Of a stretch of DNA of 64,000 nucleotides, positions 14,910 through 23,430 are shown piece after piece. The DNA comes from Acidisarcina sp963790505 (lineage in GTDB: Bacteria > Acidobacteriota > Terriglobia > Terriglobales > Acidobacteriaceae): assembly GCA_963790505.1 (NCBI GenBank), contig CAWBOT010000005.1, forward strand, positions 682,001 through 746,000, written 5' to 3'. The stretch's first letter is position 1; each line of letters begins with the position of its first letter. A program made the translations under genes and the position numbers. The notes under the pieces were generated by a model. That model did not search any database. It had not been told where the DNA came from and was given only the letters and a program-made list of their open reading frames with translations.

Positions 14910-17221
14910 ACGAAAATCCGCCGTCTCCACCAACACCTCCGCTCGATCCGCCGCCAGTCGCTTCCGCAGCAGCTCCGACTGCCCCGGTGCACGAACATGG
15001 CCACTCAGCGACACTGACCTTAACGATCGACGGGCAATCGATTACGGTGCCTCACGGCACTACGATTTTCGATGCCGCGCGATTGAACGGCATTCCGATT
15101 CCGACGCTCTGTCATCAGCAGAACCAGACGCCAGTCGCCGTCTGCCGTATCTGCGTTGTCGATTGCGGGGAGCGTGCCTATCAGGCGGCGTGCATCCGGG
15201 AGTGCGAGCCGGACATGAAAGTACAGACCGCCTCGCCGGGGGTGATCGCCGCGCGGAAAACGCTCTACGAGCTGCTGCTGTCGGACCATCCAGCACCGTG
15301 CATTCGCCAGCAGAATAGCGGTGACTGCGAACTCGAAACGCAGGCGGCCAAGGCCGGCATCGGCATCGATCATGGCGACTTCCACGGCCTTACGCCGACG
15401 CCGTTTCTCAAGCGCTCTGTGCCGGTGCTTAGTGCTGACGATTCTTCGCTTTCGATTCATGTGGATTATGCAGCCTGCATTCTCTGTGACCGCTGTGTGC
15501 GCGGCTGCTCGGAGATTAGACATAACTTTGTCATCGCGCGCCAGGGCAAGGGATACCACGCGGCGATCGCCTTCGATGACAACAAGCCGATGGGGAATTC
15601 CAGCTGTGTCTCCTGCGGCGAATGCATGGTGTCATGTCCGACCGGCGCTTTGACCAACAAGCGCGTTCTCGGCCAGAACCTTCTCGAGTTGCATCCGGAG
15701 GCGCTCAGCCCGGAAGTTGAAGCGCTGTTGGCGATGCCCATCTTCAAGAACGTCTCCGGCACCTTCCTGGAACTCAACCGCGGCGCAATCATTCAGCGCC
15801 GCATCAAGGCCGGGGAGATTGTCGTGCGCGAGGGCGAGAACGGCTCGACGGCCTTTTACATTATCGATGGCAAGGCTGACGTTTACATCTCGTCGCCGCG
15901 CGCCCATGTCAGCAATGCCGAACAAAAGCAGGGATTGATTGGCCGCATCGCCAGCAAGCTGCTCTCGAAGAAAGAGGAAAGGCGCGAAGGCGAATCGGGC
16001 AATCGGACTTTTATTCCCATCGACGCCTCGGTCGATCTGCCTTACGACAATCCCATCGCCGAACTCGGCCGCGGTGATCTGTTTGGCGAGATGACATGCA
16101 TGAGCTTCTATCCGCGCTCGGCGACGGTGCGCGCCACGACGGATTGCATCATGCTCGAGATGTTGCGCAATGTGCTCGACGTGCTGCAGAAGAACAAAAC
16201 ATTTCGCGAACAACTCGACCGCAACTACCGGACCCGCGCGCTGCGCACTCACCTCTTGAGCGTGCCTATCTTTGCCTCGCTCGACGAAGAGTTCATTACA
16301 TACCTGCAGGACCGCGTGGAGCTGGTGCGTTTCGCTCCAGGTCAGGTGATCACAGAGGAAGGCGCGGATGCCGACGCCTTCTATCTCGTCCGCATCGGCT
16401 TTGTGAAGGTTTCGCAGACGCATCGCGGCGAGGATCTGGTTCTCGCCTATCTGCCGAGAGGCGGCTATTTTGGCGAGATGGGCTTGCTTTCGCTGGAAAA
16501 CGGTTCCAGCACCAACAAGCGCAATGCCACCTGCACCGCGCTTGACCATGTCGAAGTGGTCAAGATATCAGCCGACGACTTTCATGAAATGCTGCAGCGC
16601 TTTCCCGAGGTTCGCCAGAGCCTCGAGCAGGTCGCCCGCCAGCGTGCAGCGGAGAACCTTGCCCAACAGCGGCGTGCGGAGAGAAACGTCCCGCTGGACA
16701 GCTATCTCGCCCAGGGGCTGATGGATGCGCAGAGCCTGCTTGTGCTCGATCTGGAAAAATGCACCCGCTGCGATCAGTGCGTCCGCGCCTGCGCCGACGC
16801 GCATGACGGCGTGACGCGGCTGTTGCGCGACGGCCTGCGCTTCGACCACTTTCTGGTCGCGACTTCTTGCCGGCAATGCAAAGATCCGCTATGCATGGTC
16901 GGCTGCCCGGTGGGATCAATTCGGCGGCGCAACTCGCTCGAGGTCATCATTGAGGACTGGTGCGTTGGTTGCGGCCTCTGCGCTACCAATTGCCCTTACG
17001 GCAACATCAACCTGCAGCAGATCGCCCAGGAAAACAGCATTGGGGCCGCGCCCCGCCAAGTGGTGCGAAAAGCGACCTCATGCGACCTTTGTCACAACCT
17101 GCCTGAACCCAGCTGCGTCTACGCCTGCCCGCACGATGCGGCCCATCGCGTAAAGCCGGAAGAGTTCTTCGCCGACTTCCTGAAGTCGCAATCTGAAGGA
17201 CTTCAAACCCCGGGAGACTAG
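14906..17221 (+). CDS. Ferredoxin-rich protein with two cyclic-nucleotide-binding domains (NuoG-N / cNMP x2 / 4x[4Fe-4S])
   Basis: This 771-residue cytoplasmic protein starts at the ATG overlapping the previous stop. Domains in order: a Pro/Ala-rich leader (1-35); a NuoG-type [2Fe-2S] domain with C69, C80, C83, C96; a remnant of the NuoG H-x3-C cluster (H128, C132, C141, with Gln135 where a Cys is usual); two [4Fe-4S] motifs (C191/194/197/201 and C234/237/240/244). Then come two CRP-like cNMP domains (about 275-440 and 448-580), each with phosphate-cassette residues (FGEM E395 with R404; E524 with R539). A C-terminal DmsB/HycB-like region carries four [4Fe-4S] motifs (C619-629, C655-667, C686-696, C726-741). 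It looks like an electron hub between NuoEF and the membrane cytochrome b, with activity gated by cAMP or a similar ligand. The gating is inferred. Confidence 0.9.
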   Translation: MNENPPSPPTPPLDPPPVASAAAPTAPVHEHGHSATLTLTIDGQSITVPHGTTIFDAARLNGIPIPTLCHQQNQTPVAVCRICVVDCGERAYQAACIRECEPDMKVQTASPGVIAARKTLYELLLSDHPAPCIRQQNSGDCELETQAAKAGIGIDHGDFHGLTPTPFLKRSVPVLSADDSSLSIHVDYAACILCDRCVRGCSEIRHNFVIARQGKGYHAAIAFDDNKPMGNSSCVSCGECMVSCPTGALTNKRVLGQNLLELHPEALSPEVEALLAMPIFKNVSGTFLELNRGAIIQRRIKAGEIVVREGENGSTAFYIIDGKADVYISSPRAHVSNAEQKQGLIGRIASKLLSKKEERREGESGNRTFIPIDASVDLPYDNPIAELGRGDLFGEMTCMSFYPRSATVRATTDCIMLEMLRNVLDVLQKNKTFREQLDRNYRTRALRTHLLSVPIFASLDEEFITYLQDRVELVRFAPGQVITEEGADADAFYLVRIGFVKVSQTHRGEDLVLAYLPRGGYFGEMGLLSLENGSSTNKRNATCTALDHVEVVKISADDFHEMLQRFPEVRQSLEQVARQRAAENLAQQRRAERNVPLDSYLAQGLMDAQSLLVLDLEKCTRCDQCVRACADAHDGVTRLLRDGLRFDHFLVATSCRQCKDPLCMVGCPVGSIRRRNSLEVIIEDWCVGCGLCATNCPYGNINLQQIAQENSIGAAPRQVVRKATSCDLCHNLPEPSCVYACPHDAAHRVKPEEFFADFLKSQSEGLQTPGD

Positions 17222-18100
17222 ATGCGCATCGACCGCACTCATCGACCGTGGCTGATCGGAAGCTGCCTCCTTCTGGGCATTCTGCTGTTGATTTATATTC
17301 CGTACGCTCTGCTGTCGACTCAAGTTGGCGGCGGAACTCCGCTAGGAATTCTCTACGGAGTCATCGGTTTCGGCTTCATGCTCTTCGCGGCGGCGCTTGG
17401 CATCCGCAAGCGCTTTCCGATCTGGAGAATTGGCCGGGCGCAGCACTGGATGCGCGGCCATCTGTGGCTCGGCACCATGGCGCTGCCGGTCATTTTTCTC
17501 CATGGCGCGTTCCACTTCGGGGGATGGCTCACGACATTGCTGATGGTGCTGTTGATACTCGTCACCGTCAGCGGGCTCGTTGGCGCTTACCTGCAACACA
17601 CGCTGCCGACGCGGATGATGCATGAAATCGGCTACGAAACCATCTATGACCAGATCGATCACATTCGCGAGGGTCTGATCACTGAGGCGGAACAGCGCTT
17701 TCAAAGCATCACCGAAGAGATGGCGCCGAGCACCGGCGCCGGGGCGACGGTGGTGCTGACCTACATCGACACCGTTCCCGAGCTGCACACCGAACTCGCG
17801 GCTTATAGCGCTTTCTACGAGAAGCAGCTAAGACCCTACCTGCGCAATGAGAACAGGAAATCGCCTCTGAAGGCGCGCGATTACTCGACGGCCGAGTTTG
17901 AGCGAATCCGTGTCCTGCTACCTGAAGGCAGCCACAAAACGCTGCGGGCGTTAGAAGAGATTTGCGAGGAAAAGCGGCAACTCGATCGCCAGATCATTCT
18001 TCATCGCACCCTGCATGGCTGGCTGCTGTGCCACCTTCCACTATCGCTTGCCTTGATTTTGCTTGGACTTATCCACGCGATCGGAGCGATGCGCTACTAG
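17222..18100 (+). CDS. Membrane cytochrome b-like protein with two H-x13-H helices
   Basis: The 292-residue membrane protein follows the ferredoxin gene with no gap (stop, then ATG). Hydrophobic helices lie at about 11-31, 41-60, 78-98, 104-124 and 268-288. Two helices each carry histidines 14 residues apart: His80/His94 (RGHLWLG...FLHGAF) and His271/His285 (CHLPLSL...LIHAIG). Paired H-x13-H helices are the classical arrangement for two stacked b hemes across a membrane, as in cytochrome b of bc1/b6f and in fumarate or ferric reductases. A hydrophilic helical domain (about 135-260) separates the helices. It should carry electrons between the cytoplasmic iron-sulfur hub and the periplasmic decaheme protein. 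No close named family was recognised; heme content is inferred. Confidence 0.82.
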   Translation: MRIDRTHRPWLIGSCLLLGILLLIYIPYALLSTQVGGGTPLGILYGVIGFGFMLFAAALGIRKRFPIWRIGRAQHWMRGHLWLGTMALPVIFLHGAFHFGGWLTTLLMVLLILVTVSGLVGAYLQHTLPTRMMHEIGYETIYDQIDHIREGLITEAEQRFQSITEEMAPSTGAGATVVLTYIDTVPELHTELAAYSAFYEKQLRPYLRNENRKSPLKARDYSTAEFERIRVLLPEGSHKTLRALEEICEEKRQLDRQIILHRTLHGWLLCHLPLSLALILLGLIHAIGAMRY

Positions 18101-18107
18101 GCTGGAT

Positions 18108-19652
18108 ATGGAGATACGCAAGCGTTCCCAGAAAGCAGTGGCCCGGCGGCACGACCTGAACTATTTCAAGAAAGGGTCGCCGATCCGGCATTGGCAGTGG
18201 AAGCTGGCGCTGGGCGCGATCGCCGCCAGCCTCATTTGGGTCGCCGTCGTCTCGCTCTCGCACGGCAGCCAGCTACTCTCGAAGGGGCCGATCTCGTCGT
18301 CGCACGCAGTCTTCGGCGCAAAGTGCGAAGCCTGCCATGTTCCTGTGAGGAGCGATCTATCACGGGCCTCGAGTTTCCGCCGCCACGTTCCCGATGCGGC
18401 CTGCCAGAGCTGCCATCAGGTGCCCGACCATCAGGCGAAGCTGGCATTAGCTTCGTTGACAACTCCGGAGTGCGGGAGCTGTCACGTCGAGCATGCCGGC
18501 TCGATAAGGATCGCCGACACTTCGGATAAGGGCTGCACGACTTGCCATGCCGACCTCAGGAGTTCGCATTACGCATCGAGCATTCACTCATTCGTCGAGG
18601 GCCACCCGCAGTTTGCTCCTCTTCGGAGGGGGTACGAGGACAATCAGAAGATCAAGTTCAACCACCAGGCTCATCTGCAGGCAGGCCTCAAAGGCCCGAA
18701 CGGAATCGTCACTCTGAATTGCGCGGATTGCCATCGCACTCCGGCGGCACAAGCGCTGACGCCGTGGCGCTTCGGGTCGATGCCGCAGCTGCGCGAGGCT
18801 TCGCTGGAGGTGACTCTGGCGGGACCAGGCGGCGCAAACTCGTTGATCCAGGACCCGTTGCACCCCACCGATAACCGCGCTTATATGGCCCCAACCGCCT
18901 ATGCGAAAAACTGTCACGACTGCCACGCGTTGAAGTTCGACAAGCACGTTGCTGACGAAGCGCCTCATGCTGCACCGGCGGAAGTGCGGGCGTTCATTCG
19001 CGAAAAGCTTCAGGCCTATGCTGCGGCAAACCCGTCAGTCGTTACGGCAGAGATACAGAATTGGGCGAATGATCCGTTGGCCCAGGTTCCGCAATACCGG
19101 CCGATGCCGGCTCCGCGCAACGCTCAGGAATGGGTCGCGGTTCGCAGTCGCCAGGCGGAGCGGCGGCTCTGGTATCAGTCCTGCAATCTGTGCCACGTGA
19201 TGAAGATCCCTGACGACTCACCGACTGTGGTCGCGGCCAGCCTAAGGTCGGTGCAGTTCGACACGCACACGGTGCACACGATGACCGTCGCGACCCTTCC
19301 GCAAGACAGCATCACGCTGCCGACCGTTGCGCCGACTGAACAGAAGGTGCGCTGGTTCACCGATGCGGTATTCAGCCACCAGGCGCACACAGCTGTGAGC
19401 TGCGAGTCTTGCCATGCGCGGACGCGAATCAGCAACCAGGGCAGCGACATTCTGTTGCCGGGTATTGCCTCATGCCAGAAGTGCCACGACGGCAAGAGCA
19501 GCCCGCAAGGCCCCGCGCTCGCCTCAGGTCACGCCGAGAGCGGCTGCTTCCTTTGCCATCAGTATCACGACTGGAGGCATCCGCAGAATGCGCCGGTAGC
19601 GCCCCACGATATGGAGTTCAGAGACATTAGCGAGCTTCGCACTTTGCCCTGA
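18108..19652 (+). CDS. Membrane-anchored decaheme c-type cytochrome
   Basis: The 514-residue protein has a basic N-terminal tail, a single membrane anchor (WKLALGAIAASLIWVAVVSL) and a large periplasmic region with ten CXXCH motifs: CEACH, CQSCH, CGSCH, CTTCH, CADCH, CHDCH, CNLCH, CESCH, CQKCH and CFLCH. Spare histidines such as FNHQAHLQ and FSHQAHT precede several motifs, as in cytochrome c3/c7-type proteins where they supply the sixth ligand. The ATG at 18108, 7 bases after the cytochrome b stop, is preferred to an in-frame upstream start at 18063 inside that gene. It is the last gene of the operon. It probably receives electrons from the membrane cytochrome b and passes them to, or takes them from, other periplasmic carriers such as the c554-like protein. 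Confidence 0.92.
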   Translation: MEIRKRSQKAVARRHDLNYFKKGSPIRHWQWKLALGAIAASLIWVAVVSLSHGSQLLSKGPISSSHAVFGAKCEACHVPVRSDLSRASSFRRHVPDAACQSCHQVPDHQAKLALASLTTPECGSCHVEHAGSIRIADTSDKGCTTCHADLRSSHYASSIHSFVEGHPQFAPLRRGYEDNQKIKFNHQAHLQAGLKGPNGIVTLNCADCHRTPAAQALTPWRFGSMPQLREASLEVTLAGPGGANSLIQDPLHPTDNRAYMAPTAYAKNCHDCHALKFDKHVADEAPHAAPAEVRAFIREKLQAYAAANPSVVTAEIQNWANDPLAQVPQYRPMPAPRNAQEWVAVRSRQAERRLWYQSCNLCHVMKIPDDSPTVVAASLRSVQFDTHTVHTMTVATLPQDSITLPTVAPTEQKVRWFTDAVFSHQAHTAVSCESCHARTRISNQGSDILLPGIASCQKCHDGKSSPQGPALASGHAESGCFLCHQYHDWRHPQNAPVAPHDMEFRDISELRTLP

Positions 19653-19687
19653 ATGCTAAACTGGGAAAGGATTTGTTTTCAGGCAGT

Positions 19688-19763
19688 TGGAGCCGACGAG
19701 CGGACTTGAACCGCTGACCTGCCGATTACGAATCGGCTGCTCTACCAACTGAGCTACGTCGGC
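19688..19763 (-). tRNA. tRNA-Thr (anticodon CGT), CCA encoded
   Basis: Read on the minus strand, a full cloverleaf can be drawn. The acceptor stem GCCGACG pairs with CGTCGGC; the D arm contains AGTTGGTAGAGC. The anticodon stem GCCGA/TCGGC encloses loop TTCGTAA with anticodon CGT (threonine). The T arm has TTCAAGT in a five-pair stem. The discriminator T is followed by an encoded CCA at 19690-19688. It lies 35 bases beyond the decaheme gene in the opposite direction. Confidence 0.96.
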
Positions 19764-19876
19764 CTTACCTTGCCGATTGTATCGTCCCGCGCGGAGCGGC
19801 GTAAAGCCGGGAGGGTCGAGGATGGGCCCAATCTGCCGTGACGCCTTTTCGCCGAAATCTCATCGGTTGGAGAAGG

Positions 19877-19903
19877 AAAAGGCCACCCGGCAACAGGGTG
19901 GCC
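19877..19903 (-). terminator. Intrinsic terminator hairpin upstream of tRNA-Thr
   Basis: GGCCACCC and GGGTGGCC form an eight-pair GC-rich stem (19881-19888 with 19896-19903) around a seven-base loop. On the minus strand it is followed by TTTTCC, as in a Rho-independent terminator. A shorter CTTT tail on the other side gives weak plus-strand potential. Confidence 0.55.
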
Positions 19904-19955
19904 CTTTCGCTTAGGGAGAACAGTTCCAACGGAGGCAAAGCCATCAGAACTTTCT
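19877..19955 (-). ncRNA. Candidate small RNA of about 80 nt between a promoter and an intrinsic terminator
   Basis: On the minus strand a sigma-70-like promoter (19990-19962) is followed about 80 nt later by a strong hairpin with a TTTT tail. There is no open frame of useful length between them. The intervening RNA can fold into short hairpins, for example CAGAA/UUCUG near its 5' end and CCCU/AGGG just before the terminator. The tRNA-Thr gene lies about 110 bases further downstream on the same strand, so the unit could instead be a leader with an attenuator. Acidobacteria-specific RNA motifs such as Acido-1 are known, but I cannot match one by eye. Confidence 0.42.
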
Positions 19956-19961
19956 GGCGAC

Positions 19962-19990
19962 ATACTATGGTTGAGAAAACCGGGTGTCAA
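19962..19990 (-). promoter_or_regulatory. Sigma-70-like promoter for the small-RNA candidate or tRNA-Thr
   Basis: On the minus strand a perfect -35 box TTGACA (19990-19985) is separated by 17 bases from TAGTAT (19967-19962), a four-of-six match to the -10 consensus. Transcription would start near 19955, reading towards the terminator hairpin and the tRNA. Confidence 0.5.
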
Positions 19991-20170
19991 GGCAAAATCG
20001 GGGCCTCGCTAACACGCTGATTTCCGGAGGGTTCTGGAGAGACCTCGGAAGGAACAGCGGCTGACATTTTCGCCTTTTGTTCATGTGGAGAACTGTAAGA
20101 CTTCGAAGAAGACCAAATAAAATCATTCATTTAGAGGAGAAGTTGCACCGATCGTTGTTCAAAGAAGAAC

Positions 20171-21313
20171 TCATTCCCGCAAATGCAGGCTAATGAACTC
20201 GGCGTCCGCCAGTGTCGAAACAGGTTTGCCTCGAAGCCTGCGGTAAAGCGCGCGGCCGCCCCCGAAGAAGATTCCGAGAAGGACAGCGGCCCCGCCGAGG
20301 ACTCCAAAAAGTATGGCGATGCTCTCCAGCAGCTTCGCGGTCTTGGAGACCTCGCTAATATAGCCCTGAGGATGGTTCCAGGTCACATCGGCGCTGTAGT
20401 TTACGTCGGACAGCAGCTTGTGTGCATCATCCGATGAGAAAGATCCGCTGGTGATCGCGACCAGAGGCCCGCTGCGGCGCGTCTGCAAGGCCGGTGCGGC
20501 GCTTCCGGCGAGTTGGCCGGGCCACTGGGCTGCCGGAGAGTTTCCCGCGGCCAGAAAGGCGGCTACAGCGCGCTCGCGCTCCGCGGAGATTTGCGGAGTA
20601 GGGTAGTCGATGAGGGTCAAATTGCCGTCGCCCTCGTGGCGAGAATAGCTGGCGGTGAGGACTTCGGCACCGCGGGCGAAATCCACCAGAGATGGGGGCA
20701 GGAGGCCACCACCGCGGACATAGCCGATCGGCCCGAGCGCATAGCGAGAGGATTGAGCGTCAAGGCCGGCTTGCGGCAGATATCCCGGCAGTGGCGGGGG
20801 TATGCCCGCGCCTCCGGCGGCCTTAGGCAAATAACCGGCCAACTCGCGCAGTTCTGCGGCGGACATGCCGGTAAGGTGGTCGAAGGTCGCGTCTACCACC
20901 GTGGCGCTCTGCCAAAAGAGGACTCGGGTACCATCAAAAACGCCGCCGAAGCCGACCTCCTGCTTGGGCAGCCCGGGACGCCGGTAGAAGGTGTAGGCCG
21001 CATACGCGCCGGAGGCGTCGTCAAATCGGATCGCGCGCACGGTGAGTTTGTCGCCGTTGCGTGTGTAGGTGGCGGAGGCGAACTGGGCGAAGCCGTCTTC
21101 CTTGAGCAGGTCTGCATTGGCGGCATCCGCTGCGTCTGCGGCCACGCTCGATGTGGCTGGTGCGGCAAGATGCCAACCGGCGAAATCCGAGGGGAGGATC
21201 GGCGGGGGCGGAGCAGGCTTGGGTTCGGTTTTGGCGACGGCGATGCTGCTGGAAACAGCAACTGTAAAGGCGAGAGCCGGCAGCGCTCGAAGGATGCGGT
21301 GAAACATACTCAT
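20171..21313 (-). CDS. DUF6599-like exported, membrane-anchored protein
   Basis: This 380-residue protein has a signal peptide (ALPALAFTVAVSSSIAVAKT), a proline-rich linker (EPKPAPPPPILPSDF) and a large soluble domain. The segments FAGWHLAAPA, YTRNGDKLTVRAIRFDDASG and YAAYTFYRRPGL resemble acidobacterial DUF6599 proteins. A single C-terminal membrane helix (about 340-360, ILFGVLGGAAVLLGIFFGGG) is followed by basic residues, so the domain probably faces the periplasm. Function is unknown. The 407 bases between it and the tRNA hold the candidate small RNA and nothing else I can recognise. Confidence 0.7.
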   Translation of the reverse strand: MSMFHRILRALPALAFTVAVSSSIAVAKTEPKPAPPPPILPSDFAGWHLAAPATSSVAADAADAANADLLKEDGFAQFASATYTRNGDKLTVRAIRFDDASGAYAAYTFYRRPGLPKQEVGFGGVFDGTRVLFWQSATVVDATFDHLTGMSAAELRELAGYLPKAAGGAGIPPPLPGYLPQAGLDAQSSRYALGPIGYVRGGGLLPPSLVDFARGAEVLTASYSRHEGDGNLTLIDYPTPQISAERERAVAAFLAAGNSPAAQWPGQLAGSAAPALQTRRSGPLVAITSGSFSSDDAHKLLSDVNYSADVTWNHPQGYISEVSKTAKLLESIAILFGVLGGAAVLLGIFFGGGRALYRRLRGKPVSTLADAEFISLHLRE

Positions 21314-21401
21314 TTGCTGTTGAGACTACCACCGGAATGGGATGGTTACCCACTTCTGCGGCTAGCGGCCCCTCTCGCCTGACTGCGATGCCAAAAGAGA
21401 T

Positions 21402-23332
21402 CTACTTCAGCTTGAGCTCCAGCACCTGAATCGCATACTTCGGCACGGTGTATTGGAAGCTGGTTTTCACGCCGTCGAAGGAGGTCTCCTGCGGAACGAT
21501 GTGCTTCGGGTCTGCGATGGTGTTGGTGTCCTGGGTCGTTCCCGCGCTCAGGCTGATGACGCGTGCACTCGGCGAGAGGGAAGCAGCGCCACTCAACTTG
21601 ATATCAATGGGCTGCGGGATGGACGACGCATTCACCAGCTTGAGATAGAGTGTCCCTTTGTCGGCGTCTTTGGTGACGGAATAGAAAAATCTAGGCCCTC
21701 CGCCCGTGACCGTCGAGCCGACTATCTCTTTCCCCAGGTAGCTACTGAAGAGCACCTGCGCATAGTAGCTTGGCGAGCCGTAGCTGGTGAGGGCGTCGTA
21801 GCCGATCAGGTCGGTGCGCCACTGCATGCCGCCGGGGTTCACATTGACGAGCAGGGGAGCGTAGCTGGCCATGACCACGATGTCGCTGTTGCGCTCCATG
21901 CCGGTCATCCAGGCGGCGTCGCCGAGCGCCGCGCCGAAGTTGGGGGTGGGGCCGCCTTCGCGGGTCGCCCATTCGCCGACGAAGATTTTCGGTCCGTTGC
22001 GGTCGGTCTTGTCGTAGTGGTGGACGTCGGCAAAGAACTGCTCGGCCTGTTTGTAGTAGTGATCGTCAATGACATCGGGCGTGATGCTCTTTGACCGGCG
22101 TGGTGGCGATGAGCTGCAGGTTGCGGGTATTTCGCCTTGATGGCTTTGTAGAACTGCGCGTAACGGCCATCGTAGCTACCTGACTTATCGAACCAGTCTT
22201 CGTTACCGATCTCGACGTAGTTCAGGACGAATGGGGCGGGGTGGCCATCTTTGGCGCGTTCGGCGCCCCATTTCGTATCCGTGGCGCCGGCGACGTACTC
22301 GATTTCGTCGAGGGCGTCCTGAACATAGGGATCAAGCGCTGGACCGGGATCGACATGTTCCTGGCGCATCGAATATCCGGCGTAGACGGCGAGCACCGGT
22401 TGCATCTTGAGGTCTTCGCACCATTCGAGGAACTCGAGCAGGCCCATGCCGTCGGAGGAGTGGTAACCCCACGGGCTGGGATGGGTGGGGCGATCAACCC
22501 AGGGCCCGATGGTCTTCTTCCATTCGAAGCGCTCAGAGATGTGGTCGCCCTCAAGATAGTTTCCGCCGGGGAAGCGCAGGAAGGCGGGACGCATCGCGGC
22601 CATCTTGTCCATCAGATCGATGCGGAAGCCATGTTCGCGATCTTTGTAGGTCGGAGGAAAGAGCGAGACCAGATCGAGCCACAGCGTACCGGGCTTCTGC
22701 GTCGACAGGACCAGATGATTGGTTGCGGAAACCGCTACTAAGGGGCCGGTTTTAAGGGTAGTGCTGTATTGCTTCCATTCGGCGCCAATCCCGGGTATGG
22801 TTGCGCTGGCGATGGTCTCGCCGCTCTCGTTGTTGACAATGGCGATCTTGACCGGACCGACCGCGGGAGTGTCGGATTTGGCATAAAACGAAGCCTGATA
22901 GGTAGTCTGCGGGCGAACCGGGATGCCCCAGAAACCGTCATTCTGAACGCCGGCCTCTTCGCCGGGGCCGGCTTCTTTGATAGTGAGCTTCAGGCTGCTC
23001 GGTAACGCAGCGCTCGGCCCATTCTTCGCGTCGACCTCGATCGAAGCCAGTGCGTTTCCCTGGGTTACCGGGACCCAGTGCTCCAGCGAGCCCCAACGGT
23101 TGCCGATGGCGCGGCCGTTGACGAGTTCGGCGTAGAGACCGCCGTCATAGGAGTAATTGATCTCCTCGGTCATGAGGCCATAAAGGGTTGAGCTCACCCT
23201 GGCGACCGGTTTGTCGACCTGGATGTCCAGCGTCGCGGTGGGGGCAGATGGAGTCTGCTGGGCATGAAGCAGGAAGCCAAAGGAAAGGAGCGCGAGAGGA
23301 AGGGGCTCTTTGGCGAATCGCGGGCAGCGCAT
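21402..23332 (-). pseudogene. GH51-type alpha-L-arabinofuranosidase, frame broken near 22,090-22,130
   Basis: The reading frame starts at 23332 with a signal peptide (LPLALLSFGFLLHAQ). It continues through a carbohydrate-binding region (DGFWGIPVRPQTTYQASFYA) into a GH51 catalytic domain: FLRFPGGNYLEGDHI, then VLNYVEIGNEDWF with the acid/base Glu of GNE. After AKYPQ the frame is lost. Sequence reading IATTP in a second frame, then SITPDVIDDHYYK and FVGEWATREGG in a third, restores the enzyme to the stop at 21402. Thus both catalytic glutamates survive but two single-base changes within about 40 bases separate them. One lies beside CCC. The enzyme would release arabinose from hemicellulose outside the cytoplasm. 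A sequencing error is at least as likely as a real lesion. Confidence 0.85.
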
Positions 23333-23430
23333 GGGTCGATGGCCTCGGTCGGGGAAGTCGGGCTGTGAAAACGTTTTCTGCGTAATTGTAAATGGAGGAC
23401 TTATGGTTAGCTAAGTTTGTTGGGCAGAAG

